Source of the DNA: Wuchereria bancrofti
Taxonomy: Eukaryota; Nematoda; Chromadorea; Rhabditida; Onchocercidae
Direction of reading: 5' to 3'
Length of the DNA stretch: 64,000 bases
Assembly: GCA_005281725.1 (NCBI GenBank)
Contig: SSBO01000006.1
Coordinates: forward strand, 191,186-255,185
The notes under the pieces were generated by a model. The model did not search any database. It was given only the letters and a program-made list of their open reading frames with translations, and had not been told where the DNA came from. Shown one piece after another: positions 22,021 to 32,826 of this stretch; within the stretch, counting starts at the first letter, position 1; every line of letters starts with the position of its first letter. Both the position numbers and the translations under genes were made by a program.

Positions 22021-22321
22021 TGGGAGGATTGGTTGGTTTATATATAAGACTGATTTAACGAATGGAAATTAGATGGAGGAATTTCTCATAGATGAGAAAA
22101 CAAGATTGTTAACAAAATTAGCTTTAGTGCGTGAGAAAACAGGAAATGGATTAGCATGACTTAAGGGTTTGGACGTTAATTAATTACAGATGTAAATATA
22201 TTCGGAAATTGAGTCATCCAGCGTGAGAAGAATTTTATAAATGTAAATTAGATTTAAGAATTAGATAAGAGAAATTTGTTAATTTGGATATAATAATTTA
22301 AAGGTTTCGTCGTTCACGACA
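22021..22321 (-). repeat. 5' LTR of element 2, truncated at the N
   Basis: 301 bp matching 20554-20854 and ending TTCACGACA before the target duplication CTGAC. The AATAAA-SL1 portion is missing. Confidence 0.9.
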
Positions 22322-22326
22322 CTGAC

Positions 22327-23690
22327 TTCTCAGTTTTGTTCTTTTTTTTTTATATTTTTGTAAAATATTAAATTTTTATTATTATAGTAAAGTAATAAAA
22401 AATTTTTTCCAATATACAATAAGTACAGTTGAGAAGTTCGACAGATATCTAAAGACAGTCGCAGTGCACCAAGAAATAAATTATTTCTCATATTCTCAGC
22501 AAATCAATCGAATCATTTTTTCAAAAATAAATATAAAAAAATTTGATGTATATTTATTTCACAAATTTATTATTAGTGATAGTAAAATCTAACTGTCATT
22601 CATTCCATTAATTAATGATATAAATTCCATTACAGTTAACAATTTGAACTTCCAGAAAATTCCTTAAACAGGATTTTTTTTTTTTGAAGATGAAAGATGA
22701 AATTTGACACAGCAAGAATGATTAAAAAGAAAAAAAAATCTAATCTTATTTAGAATTAATAAATTCATTTCTCGAAGAATTAATTAGTAACATTGAAATT
22801 GAAAAAAAAAAATTTTTTTTTCGTCAGATTATTGAATATGCATAAAAATTAATTTATCAAAAATTTTTTTCTTTGATGTGGAAACTATATGAGAAGATAA
22901 CTTTGAATAAATATATTAAATAATATCTAATGAATGCATATATCAACGAAATTATTGTTAATTCAGAGATGATCGTTTTCATTATGAGCTAATCGTTTCA
23001 TGGTGTGCTGTGTGCTTGTCTGTGTGGTGTGTGTGTGTGTGTGCGTGTGCGTGTGTGTGTATGTGTATGTATGTGTGTGTGTGTAATATTACTATCAGTA
23101 ATGATATCACAAGATATCAAGCAAAATTATCGATGCATAATTTACTCGCAATATATTTTATTCCATTGTTCATTAGTAAAAATAACTTTTTATTGATTTA
23201 ATGTTAATTTCATTCCATTATCATTATATTACCATAAAATATCACCACATTATCATATTCCGTTATCATTATATCATCATATTCCATTATCATTATATAT
23301 TATATCATCATCATAAATTATCATCATAACTTCTTTCAGTTGCTAAACAAAATTTAACAATGTATTGTTGTCATTGTGTCAGATAAACTTGCAGGTTTAT
23401 CATTGTTTATTATTTTTTTCTGTAACTTTGCATGCTATTTGGTAGCTTGATAAAAGGTCAATATTAATCGCTCATACTTGACTCCATACACTTTTTTTTC
23501 ATTGTATCAGTTAAATTTGTTCTACCATTGCAATAATCAATAATTTTTTTTTGTTTTTTTACCTAAATTTGTTGGAAAAACAAACAATTACGATCATTTA
23601 TTCTACAGAAATTTTCGGGCATAACTCATTTCGTTAATTTATTGGTTTTTTTCTTTTCTTCTTCCTAATTTCAAGCTTTTTTTACCAGAA
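22327..23690. other. Intergenic, with TG microsatellite
   Basis: AT-rich. A (TG)n-type microsatellite, interrupted by C and A, lies at 23025-23084. The region 23220-23300 repeats 'attatcattatatcatcatattcc'. No gene before the GPANK1-like start. Confidence 0.7.
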
Positions 23691-23698
23691 CTTTTGGT

Positions 23699-26100
23699 AT
23701 GGATTCGTCGCAAAGTGCCTCTATGATCGGAAAATACAAGCAAATCCGATTTATTAAGGCAAATCCAGTTACTAATATAGCAGCTTCTATACCGGAAAAC
23801 TCTTCGAAGCCAACCACTTGCGGCGAAGAGGCACGATCGTTCTACGAAACTTTGCTAGCTGAACCGTCTACTTCAACAGTTCCGGATATCCGGATGACAG
23901 CGCGACTGGAAAGGATTAGTAAACGTTCTCGAAAGTCAACGAAGCTATCAAATGATATCTCGAAGAAACAGGATGATATTAGAGTAAACTTCGAATCACT
24001 TTTCAAGGATGCTGCAAATGGAGATTTGCAAGGTGTTATGGATTATTATTGTAAAAAAGGTATATTTATTATAATATTTTTTTTTCATTTATTATTTTTT
24101 TTTCATTTTTATTTTTGTTATAATAGGAAAAAAGTATATTTGTCATAATAAAAAAAGATATATTTATCATAAAAGAAAAGATGTATTTATTATAATAGTT
24201 GCTAGCTGAACCGTCTATTTCAACAGTTCCGGATACCCGGATGACTGTGCAATTGGGAAGGATCAATGAAAAATGAAAAAAATTAAACTTAAAAAAAACC
24301 CTAAACTTTTGATATAGATGATTTGCTTCCAATATTAATGAATATTTGTTCTGAGTTCTTTATGATAATAAAAAGATTTCTCCCTTGTAGCTATCAGAAG
24401 CTATAGAAATAGTCTTAAATATTTCAAACTAAAAATAGTCAATGTCAATAATGGAAAATGGCATGAAAACTACAGGAATGGATATCAATGTATCGGATCA
24501 GTATGGTTGGACTGCATTGATGTGTGCAAGTTATGCGGGTCATTTGCATATTGTTAAATATTTGTTATCGATAGGAGTGAATATTTCAAAACGGTTAGTA
24601 TATCAGTGCTTTTTCATTCCCATAAGACTTGTAGATCATTTAAAATCCATTCATCGTATGAAAATTGATCGATAGTCGAAATTGGTTCATTTTAATATAG
24701 CAAGATTGTCGAATCATCCAGCATGATTCATACACCAGATAAGTCTTATTTGATTTACTTACCATCGAGTCATTCAAATGAAATGAAACATGATTTAATA
24801 AAAGTAATTCTTACCTTCAACTTACAAACAATTATGTTTAATTCATCTATTGCTATTGCTTAATCTAAACACCAAAATTAACAACGATAAAATATAGTAT
24901 GTAATACCATAGATTAAGACGATTTTGTGCTAAATAACTAAGTTTTCAACAGTGGAATTTTCTTATATAAAAATTGAAAAAGCTTTCTCTTATATTCCAG
25001 TTTTTTACTCAAAAAAACTATTATGTATCCGAATTTTGTGTTCTTGGTAGAATCTCTTTTGAAGTAAATTACAAAATTTCTACAAAATTTTGTAACAGAT
25101 CATATAATATAGGAGCAAATCAGGTGAAACAGCTGCTGACTTTGCACTGAAATCTGGACATCATGAAATATACCGATATATTACTTCATATGAAAAAGAA
25201 AAATCCAGGTATGTTTTTATGTTGTTATCTTATGTTCGAATGTTATATCCTTAACAGAACATCAAATAATTGGTTATTGCTAAAGATGATTTTGTGTGAA
25301 ATTATTGTTGCGTTTTGTTGACGGATGGTTTTTCATGAATATTATCGAATTACCTATTATTTGTAGACCAGCAAACTGCTTTATGAGTGCTTTGGAAATT
25401 CTAGGATACGGCTCGAACCATCCCTGCGAAAGATCAAAGGATCTAGAAAAGCTATGAATGTTACACGCTTTTGTGATGCCTGTCAGTGTACTTATGTAGG
25501 AGAAGCTCACTTAAGCGGTATAGTACATCTTTTGGAAACCCGAAAACCGGTGATGGATCCGGGCTATGGAATTCCAGAATGGAATAAAGGTTATCGTATT
25601 TTACGGAAGAATGGTTGGGATGAATTTGAGGGATTAGGTCGTAATGCAACCGGTCGGCGATATCCGATAAGAACAATATTGAAGAGAGATAAGCTTGGTT
25701 TGGGCTGTGCTACAGCTGATACACCTAAAGTGACTCATTTCAAGGTATGTACACTTCTTGATTCCCATTCTCTGTTTTTTTTTAAAGTTTCCCTTTGAAT
25801 TGATGTCTATTTCATTGTTTACAGCTAAGATTAAAGGATAGATTTCATATGTATAGTAAAGAAACAAAGTGAAATTATTCTGAAATGAAACAATTAATTG
25901 AAGTTTGTCTTTTATTAGTGTTGTTATCTGAGCAGTTTTTTTTTCTCTGTTTACTTATCAATGATGTGAATTTTTAGGCTAATGATGTAAATGCGGTGAA
26001 AACATGGCCTACGACAAGAAGGAAACAAATGAGAAATCACAGAATATTTCATGAAAAGATTCTTGAGCATCGATTTAGAAGTATGTTTAGGGATAACTGA
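23699..26100 (+). CDS. GPANK1: GPANK1-like ankyrin and G-patch protein
   Basis: Five exons: 23699-24059, 24476-24593, 25113-25208, 25372-25744, 25978-26100 (1071 bp, 356 aa, the length of human GPANK1 as I recall it). ATG follows a pyrimidine tract ending in AG at 23687-23688, a likely SL trans-splice acceptor. Residues about 121-190 form two ankyrin repeats (DQYGWTALMCASYAGHLHIV; then SGETAADFALKSGHHEIYRY). 226-244 is a C2H2-like motif, CDACQCTYVGEAHLSGIVH. About 262-302 is a G-patch (NKGYRILRKNGWDEFEGLG, then PIRTILKRDKLGLG). The basic C-terminus (WPTTRRKQMRNHRIFHEK) is typical of the family. G-patch proteins usually activate DEAH helicases, but the role of this family is not settled. AATAAA at 26209-26214. 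Intron 1 contains a short duplicate of exon-1 sequence at 24201-24262. Confidence 0.93.
24201..24262 (+). repeat. Partial exon-1 duplicate inside intron 1 of GPANK1-like gene
   Basis: 'tgctagctgaaccgtctatttcaacagttccggatacccggatgac' repeats 23852-23900 of exon 1 ('..tgctagctgaaccgtctacttcaacagttccggatatccggatgac') with few differences, followed by a diverging tail. Likely a small local duplication. It is not needed for the coding frame. Confidence 0.85.
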
Positions 26101-26970
26101 TATAGATTTATATGTGTTGGACAATTTATGATGACAAATAACATTGAAAGCTTCTTGTAAAAAATCGATTATATGTTCGTGATATTCTGTTATTATTGGT
26201 TTTCTTGTAATAAATTTAAACTTTTTAATCTTGTTCCAACTTGTTTTTTTTTTCTTCAACTTTACAGACTTTCTGCAGTGTTTTGAAAATGTCCATTTGT
26301 CATTTCTGTTCTTGTTGATCGGCAATTTTTTTTTTTTTGCGTGGAGGAATGACTTTTGAAATTGCTGGGTGTAACTTTAACCTTTTAAATTGTTGACTGT
26401 TCTGATAATTGATCGCACCTGATATATTAGATATCATATTCAGAACAAAAATCAGTTCCACTAAATTTTCCCGTTAATTTAACTAATCGTTAAAAAGAGA
26501 ATCTTTTATTTAATCATTGTTTTGAGCACATTTTAAATTGGAGAGAGAGAGAGAGAGAGTCACTGATACTTCTTGGTTTGCAGTGAAAATTTTCAAAGTC
26601 ACTGATACTTCTTGGTTGCAGTGAAATTTTTCAAAAAAATGTCACAGTAAAAATAAAGTAGTAGTTTTCTTCTTTTTGTTGCTCTTTGATCACATTGAGT
26701 GCTATATTAGCAAAGTGTAATACCTTGTACCTCATAGCCAAATTTTCATCATTATTCATAGCTAAATGATAAAACATGCAAATGAGATTATATTTTGGTC
26801 TTAAAAGCACGTGGAAATTGTAGAAAATATATTCATTAGTGATTAGCAGTGATAAGAAAAACAATTCTAACTTATTTTTTTTTTTCGAAAATTCGAATAC
26901 ATCACGTTAATTCCTTTGAAAGTAGTTTTTTGAAATTTGAGAGTTATTTTAATCCATGCATTTTGATTTT
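26101..26970. other. Intergenic between GPANK1-like and TRIM23-like genes
   Basis: Holds the AATAAA of the upstream gene (26209), a GA microsatellite (26540-26560) and a two-unit tandem repeat of about 39 bp (26560-26636, unit beginning TCACTGATACTTCTTGG). A pyrimidine-AG acceptor at 26973-26974 is the likely SL site of the next gene. Confidence 0.7.
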
Positions 26971-26980
26971 TCAGATAACA

Positions 26981-26992
26981 ATGGGTACATGA
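26981..26992 (+). promoter_or_regulatory. Minimal upstream ORF in the TRIM23-like leader
   Basis: ATG GGT ACA TGA lies between the likely trans-splice acceptor (AG at 26973-26974) and the main ATG at 27030. If the acceptor is used, every mRNA carries this three-codon uORF. Confidence 0.45.
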
Positions 26993-27029
26993 TTTGAAGT
27001 CATGTTTATTTCATATTTCTCTGCAAAAA

Positions 27030-30000
27030 ATGAGTAGTATCTCAGATACTGGATTAGAGTGTCCTCTATGTCATGAAAGTTATGCGTCAGAAATTCGGAC
27101 GCCACGTGTACTACACGGATGTGGCCATACGGTAACGACCTAAATTTACTAATTTTTCAATTAAAATTTGCAAATTTATTCATCAAAATTTTACCAAACT
27201 TTGAAACTTGTACAATTTTGGAGAAAAAAATATTTTTTCCATTATTATTTGTTGATGAATGCAAATTGGTCAATAGGTATTTGCGTAATTCCTTCGATAT
27301 AGTTTATATTGTCAAACTGTAACATCGAAATATGGTTTTAATACATAAATTAATGTTGTAATCGTTTTACATAAATTAGTGATGATAGTTCACTTAAATG
27401 GTTATATTTTTACCTTTGTTGATTTTTAAATTTTTCATATTATAAAAGAGATTTTTGTCTTTTTTATGTTATATTTGCAACAAAATAAGTTAGCGGGTTA
27501 ATCAATATTTTCGTTGCAGTTAATGGTTTACTTAAAACGTTTTTTTTTTTTTTTGTGTGTTAATACTACGTTATTTTAGTCATTAGTCATTATTCAGAGT
27601 GAACATTTAGAAAGTTTTACTTTTTAGTTTTTTTCCCCTTTTTGATTCTTTTTTTTTCAGAATAATTATTTCAGGTTTGTCAAATGTGCTGTTCATCTTT
27701 AGTGGATCTTAGTGCACCTATTGCCCAAGTTATTTGTCCGTTTGATCGAACAGTTACATTGCTTGCTGAACCATGCGTGTTTTCGTTGAAAAAAAATTTT
27801 GCGCTTATTGAAATAATTGAACGGCATAAAAAATTTACGGGCCGAGTTTCACCATTGCTTGTAAGCTTTGAATATACTATAAATCCATTAAACATTGAAT
27901 TATTATTAGAAAAGACATGGTTATATGTCAAGTTTTTTTTTTTTCGGGAGGTTCCCTTTATGTCTATTTCCTAATGGTATGGTAACAAATTGGTACCGTT
28001 CACTTAGTTAAAATAGTCAATCTCATTTAAAATGTGTGCCCGTGACATCTACTTAATATTGCAGTCTACCGGATAATATTTTAAATACTTCGTGTTAATT
28101 TAAATTAAATAGTTTGCATAAACAAGCTTAATTAGCAGTAATAAGCATGTTTGATAGCTGATGCAAAATAACATATCTATTGTAAAAACAAAAAGATTAA
28201 TCTCATCTTATTCAAATATTTTTACTTTTTGAATAAGATGAAATCAATTTCGCTCAATATTTGAAGCATATTTTGATTTTATAACTTAAGAGAATCTACA
28301 TTTTTAAATTTGATCTATTTTGCGATGTGTAGAAAATCGTTCTCCTACTTTTTCTTCCTGTTTCACTTACATTTTAATATTTAAACTTTTTAGATAGATG
28401 AAGTACCACCACCGGAATATATGAAAGATATCTTACTGGGCATACCATGTGATGAGGATCCGAAACATACTGCTGTATTTTATTGTATAGTTTGCGAAAG
28501 TAATATGTGTGGTGAGTGTTCGAGAAAAACACATACAGGACGGGTACTTTCGAAACATTGTCGTGTACCCGTAAGTGAAAAACCACTTTCTCGAACAATG
28601 TGTCCGTATCATTCAGCATATGCAATCGAATTCGTATGTCAGGTTTCGTTTTTTTTTTTTTTTTTGTTTTCATGATTAACTGTGAAGAAAGACAAGTTTA
28701 TATACTTTTATCAACTTAATAACACATATAAGCTATGCTAATAAGCCTACGTTTATCATGAATTATTAAAAATTTATCATCGTTCATGAAATAATACCAC
28801 TAGCCTTGTATATGATAAACAAATAGTAAAAAATAGCTTGATATTTTTTTACAAACAAATGTATACGTATGCGTATATGTTCACAACGATTGCAAATGAT
28901 TAAGATTACTCTATGTAAACTACGAAATTTATAGGAAGTGGAATGTTTGGAAAATAATCGTTTGATGTGTTTGTTATGTCGTGATTATGGACGTCATCGG
29001 AATCATCGACATTCTCTTCTAGAAGTTGAAGCTGCTGAATTAAGAGAACGAGTTCGTGAAGCTCTTTCAGATTTCCGAAGTTTTATCAGTGATCTCAATG
29101 GATGGAATATTCGAGTAACGCAGTGAGTTCTTTTTGCATTCTTTTTTTTTTTCAATTTATATATTGTAATCATTAGATGTAATTTATTTATCTTTGAGTT
29201 TTATCTGTAAATAACTGGATTTTTAAATTTTTAAAGTGATGATTGTAAATACCTTAGAGAAGGTTAAATAATGATAGTATAATTCTGCTAGATATGAGAT
29301 TGTATCTTAGCAATATCTTTAGGACAGTAGCTGAGATAATGGAAATGAATGAAGGGTCTCATGTGACTGCACGACGACAAGTTGAAGCTCATTTCCGACG
29401 ATTGCGTGAAGAACTTGAGCTTCAAGAGCAGACAGCTATGGCACGATTGGATGCGCATGTTGCCGATCGAATTGAAGCTCTTCGACAGCATCAGCAGGAG
29501 CTAGCTTTCATTACTTCACAGGTTTGTTTATTCGATTTATAGGAAGAGAAATGAATGAAGCCGAAACATAAAGAAACGAGAATTCGGATTATACAGAATA
29601 GTTTTATTGAGTTAGTAATAATATTATTAGGTTGTTCCTATTTCATCTTGGTTTAAGTTTCTTGTTGATGTTTCAATGAAAATTCATTTGTTTGTTTCCC
29701 TTACATTTTACCAATTAAGTGGGTTGTGTAAGTGAATTGAAATTCAAAATGTTGGAGTGAAGCTTTGTTCATCCTTAACATTGCCATTTTTTGTAAGAAT
29801 AGTGCAAAACAAAAATGGAAAAAAAAAAAAAAAGCTTTCGTTTAGGTTACAGCGGTATCAGCACAGTTGCAAGAAAGCTCAGAAATGGATGATGCTCGAC
29901 TGATTGAGCAACAAACTGATCTTATTAAAATGCTCGATGCTGTACGTACCCATCAAAGTGATATTGCTTCTGCTCCAGGTAAATATTAAATACAAATATT

Positions 30001-32035
30001 CGTCGCATGATTGATCATCGATAACCTAAATAGGGGATTCTTTATAAAGTGATTTATCAGCTTTTAATTTATTTTTTCTTTTTTTAATTTTTTTTCAATT
30101 TATTACTTTTTTCAATTTTGTTGTAGTGAGTTATGAATTGTATGGGTGATTAGTTTCAAGTTATATATTTAAAGAAAACAGTTGAATTGAATTTAAATCA
30201 GGATTTGATTTCCCTCTTTTGATTATTTTCATTTAAGGTGGTCTTTCGCTGGATACGAGAATTCCGTTCTCATTTACAGCTGATAATCGAATTCATATGG
30301 GTTCAAATGTTGACATTCGTTTGGTTATTCTTGGTTTGGATGGAGCTGGAAAAACAACAATACTTTATAAATTAAAGGTAAACAAACGTTACGTTACTTT
30401 AAGCTAGATGTATATTCTTTCATTAAATTGAGTTTCATTTGAAAAAGGATGAAATAAACTTTTTTCCCTTTTTTAGAGTGATGAATGTAGGCAATCGACA
30501 ACAACAGTTGGATTTAATGTAGAAACGATACAATATAAGAATTTCAAGCTCACAATGTGGGATGTTGGTGGTGTACCAAAGTTGCGTCGTCTTTGGAAAC
30601 ATTATTTCATGAATACTCAAGGTTTGTTATAAAATTAAATTTTTTAAACAAAATTTGGAAATAGCATGAGGGCGTAGCATCAAGAATACAAATGTTTGGA
30701 AGGCAGAGATAACTGTTTTAGTCGTTTATTTTAATTGCTTGACCAATACGTTTTTTTTAAGCAGTTCCAAAACTTATTATCGTAATTATTTAGAAAATTT
30801 TGTCTAACAAAGGTGTTTGTTTAAGTTGCAAATCACAAGAAATTGTAGTGATTATTCTAGACAGTATTGGTACCTTTTTCAGTTTACATAAGTAAAACTT
30901 TCGATTTTTTCTATTGAACTTAAAATTACTTGACCAATATAAAAATATATTCTGCATATCAAAAAATACACAAAGAACTATAATTTTATTATTGTCGTTT
31001 TTTTAAAAAATTTGCTTGCTTACCTGTTATTCTTATCTTTTGAAATGAAACAAAAGGATGAAAGAGACATTGCTATTTATTGAAACTTCTCTTCCTGTCA
31101 TTTTTGATATTGCAAAAATATTTTTTTATGATATGGGTAGTGTGTTCTTTAAGTATTATTTCATTCTGGATTGAATAATAGGTAATTTATAGCTCTTGTA
31201 TTTGTTATCGACAGTTCATGTCCGAGTCGCTTTGGTGAAGCCCAAAATGAATTAGCGAAAATATTTGCTGAACGAGAACTTGCTGATGCATGTTTTCTGG
31301 TTATTTTGAATAGACGACAGCCAACAACTGTCAGTCAACATTGTGTAGTTAGTTCGGCTGCTATCGACCAACTTGTTATGAATATCAATCGATTCAGTGC
31401 TGGTAAGTGAATATTGATGATAATGAATTGTTGGAGAAAGAGGAAGCGAAGAGAATTACTTCTCATAAAATGTGTTCTAGAAATTTTTACTTTATCTGGA
31501 AGTAGTAATAGTAGAGTAAAGTTGAAATAAAAGATTTTTTTTTTAAGCAAAAAAAAGTGTACCAACCCATTTACTTGGGTAGTTGAAAGATTATTATATA
31601 GTCGACGAAAATTAGCCTAGGAAGCGATAGATTAAATGGAATTTTGTTATTTAGAAATTTTCATTTATAATCTCTCTATTGTGGTTCAGTTTGAGTTAAA
31701 AAAGTTAAGGTTAAACATGGAATGGTATATAGACATTTGGCATTTGCTTCAAGCTAAATGTTGAATGATTTAATAATGGCATTGCAATTCTTACACTCAA
31801 TTATTTGTTAATTCTAAAAAAGAAAGAAGAAAAATTTATAGGACGAACGGTGGTGATCCATCAGTGCAACGCAATGAGCGGTATTGGCTTATGGGAAGCA
31901 ATTGATGCGCTTACATCGAAGCTTTTATTGGCACGAAATCAGACTGAAATTTTGGATATGGAAGAACAACAGGATGAAATAGGAGAATTAGAAGTGGAAG
32001 CGGAAACGCAAACATCTGATCCGTATTGCAGTTAA
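27030..32035 (+). CDS. TRIM23: TRIM23-like RING/B-box/ARF protein
   Basis: Ten exons: 27030-27131, 27675-27860, 28394-28642, 28935-29122, 29323-29521, 29846-29978, 30238-30377, 30477-30621, 31193-31402, 31842-32035 (1746 bp, 581 aa; human TRIM23 is about 574). Order: RING finger from CPLCHESY through HGCGHTVCQMCC to ICPFDR; two B-boxes ([32 protein letters not shown]); coiled coil about 200-345; ARF-type GTPase domain from about 377. P-loop GLDGAGKT at 385-392, switch region [16 protein letters not shown] at 427-431, KHYFMNTQ. The fourth guanine motif, usually NKQD in ARFs, reads NRRQ (487-490). The family is an E3 ubiquitin ligase whose ARF domain controls activity at Golgi/endolysosomal membranes and in autophagy. 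Acidic tail ends [15 protein letters not shown] at 32129-32134. C. elegans counterpart is arc-1. Confidence 0.95.
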
Positions 32036-32826
32036 ATTTGAAGTTTCAGTCACATATCTATCTGATTATTCTCTAACTGATCCTATGAACATTTGCTAAA
32101 ATTAAATCACAAAAGTAATTATTGTTTAAATAAAATACATTATGGAATTGCAGTTTTTGATTTATATAGGTGTTTTAGATGAAAACTTTAATTTTGAAAC
32201 CGTTAAGAATCGAATTTGATTTATTTGAGGATCTTATCATACATAATCCCAGTAATATACTTTATATGATATCTTATTTAGTAATTTTAATCTCATACTT
32301 ACATATTAAATGTTCCACTGTGTCATCATCATCATCATTATCATCATTATTACTTGCTGATGCTTTCTTTTTTGTATTTCTCACCTAAAATTATTTGTTG
32401 TGTTATTCTCATTTATCGTATTACTGTGAGTAGTTTTATGAGATGAAACTGATTTTCTGTTTGGCTAACGAAGAATTTTGAACTTATTCCAAAAAAATTA
32501 GTAACACTGAATTGATTAAATATTTGTTCTTTGTAAAATTATTAACTTTTCCGTTTCAAATTTATTGATTTATTCTTTCATTATCATTGTAAATAAAATT
32601 ATTTGAAAGTAATAAATGTAATATATTTATTGATTAATAAACACTGTAACATTTTTTGTTTTCCCATCATTACTGAGAAGTCAAGCACTGGCAAAAAAAT
32701 TATGCAAATATAAACTTTCATTTACAATAATTTATAGCTTCTTACAAAACTTCGTTAAAAATATGAATAATTCTTTAAGAATTGTTTTTATACAGCACGT
32801 AAAGTGAGTGGTAGGTTCATTTCGAC
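32036..32826. other. Intergenic between TRIM23-like and coiled-coil genes
   Basis: 3' UTR with AATAAA at 32129; a (TCA)n stretch at 32323-32348. About 790 bp separate the stop and the next start, long for a classical C. elegans operon, so co-transcription is possible but unsupported. Confidence 0.5.

Larger units (their letters stand above)
20340..22326 (-). mobile_element. BEL/Pao-type LTR insertion with 5-bp target duplication (element 2)
   Basis: 3' LTR 20345-20854 (about 510 bp, terminal inverted repeat TGTCGTGAA/TTCACGACA), internal 3' part 20855-22019, one N at 22020, then the outer 301 bp of the 5' LTR (22021-22321). The 301 bp align to 20554-20854 without an indel and look identical by eye, so the insertion is young. 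Target duplication CTGAC at 20340-20344 and 22322-22326. The single N marks a collapsed join: the SL1 part of the 5' LTR, the primer site, gag and pol are missing from the assembly, or deleted in the genome. BEL/Pao assignment rests on LTR similarity to element 1. Confidence 0.85.

Noticed and set aside
23025..23201. Cys/Val-rich ORFs at the TG microsatellite
   Set aside because: Translation of a dinucleotide repeat.
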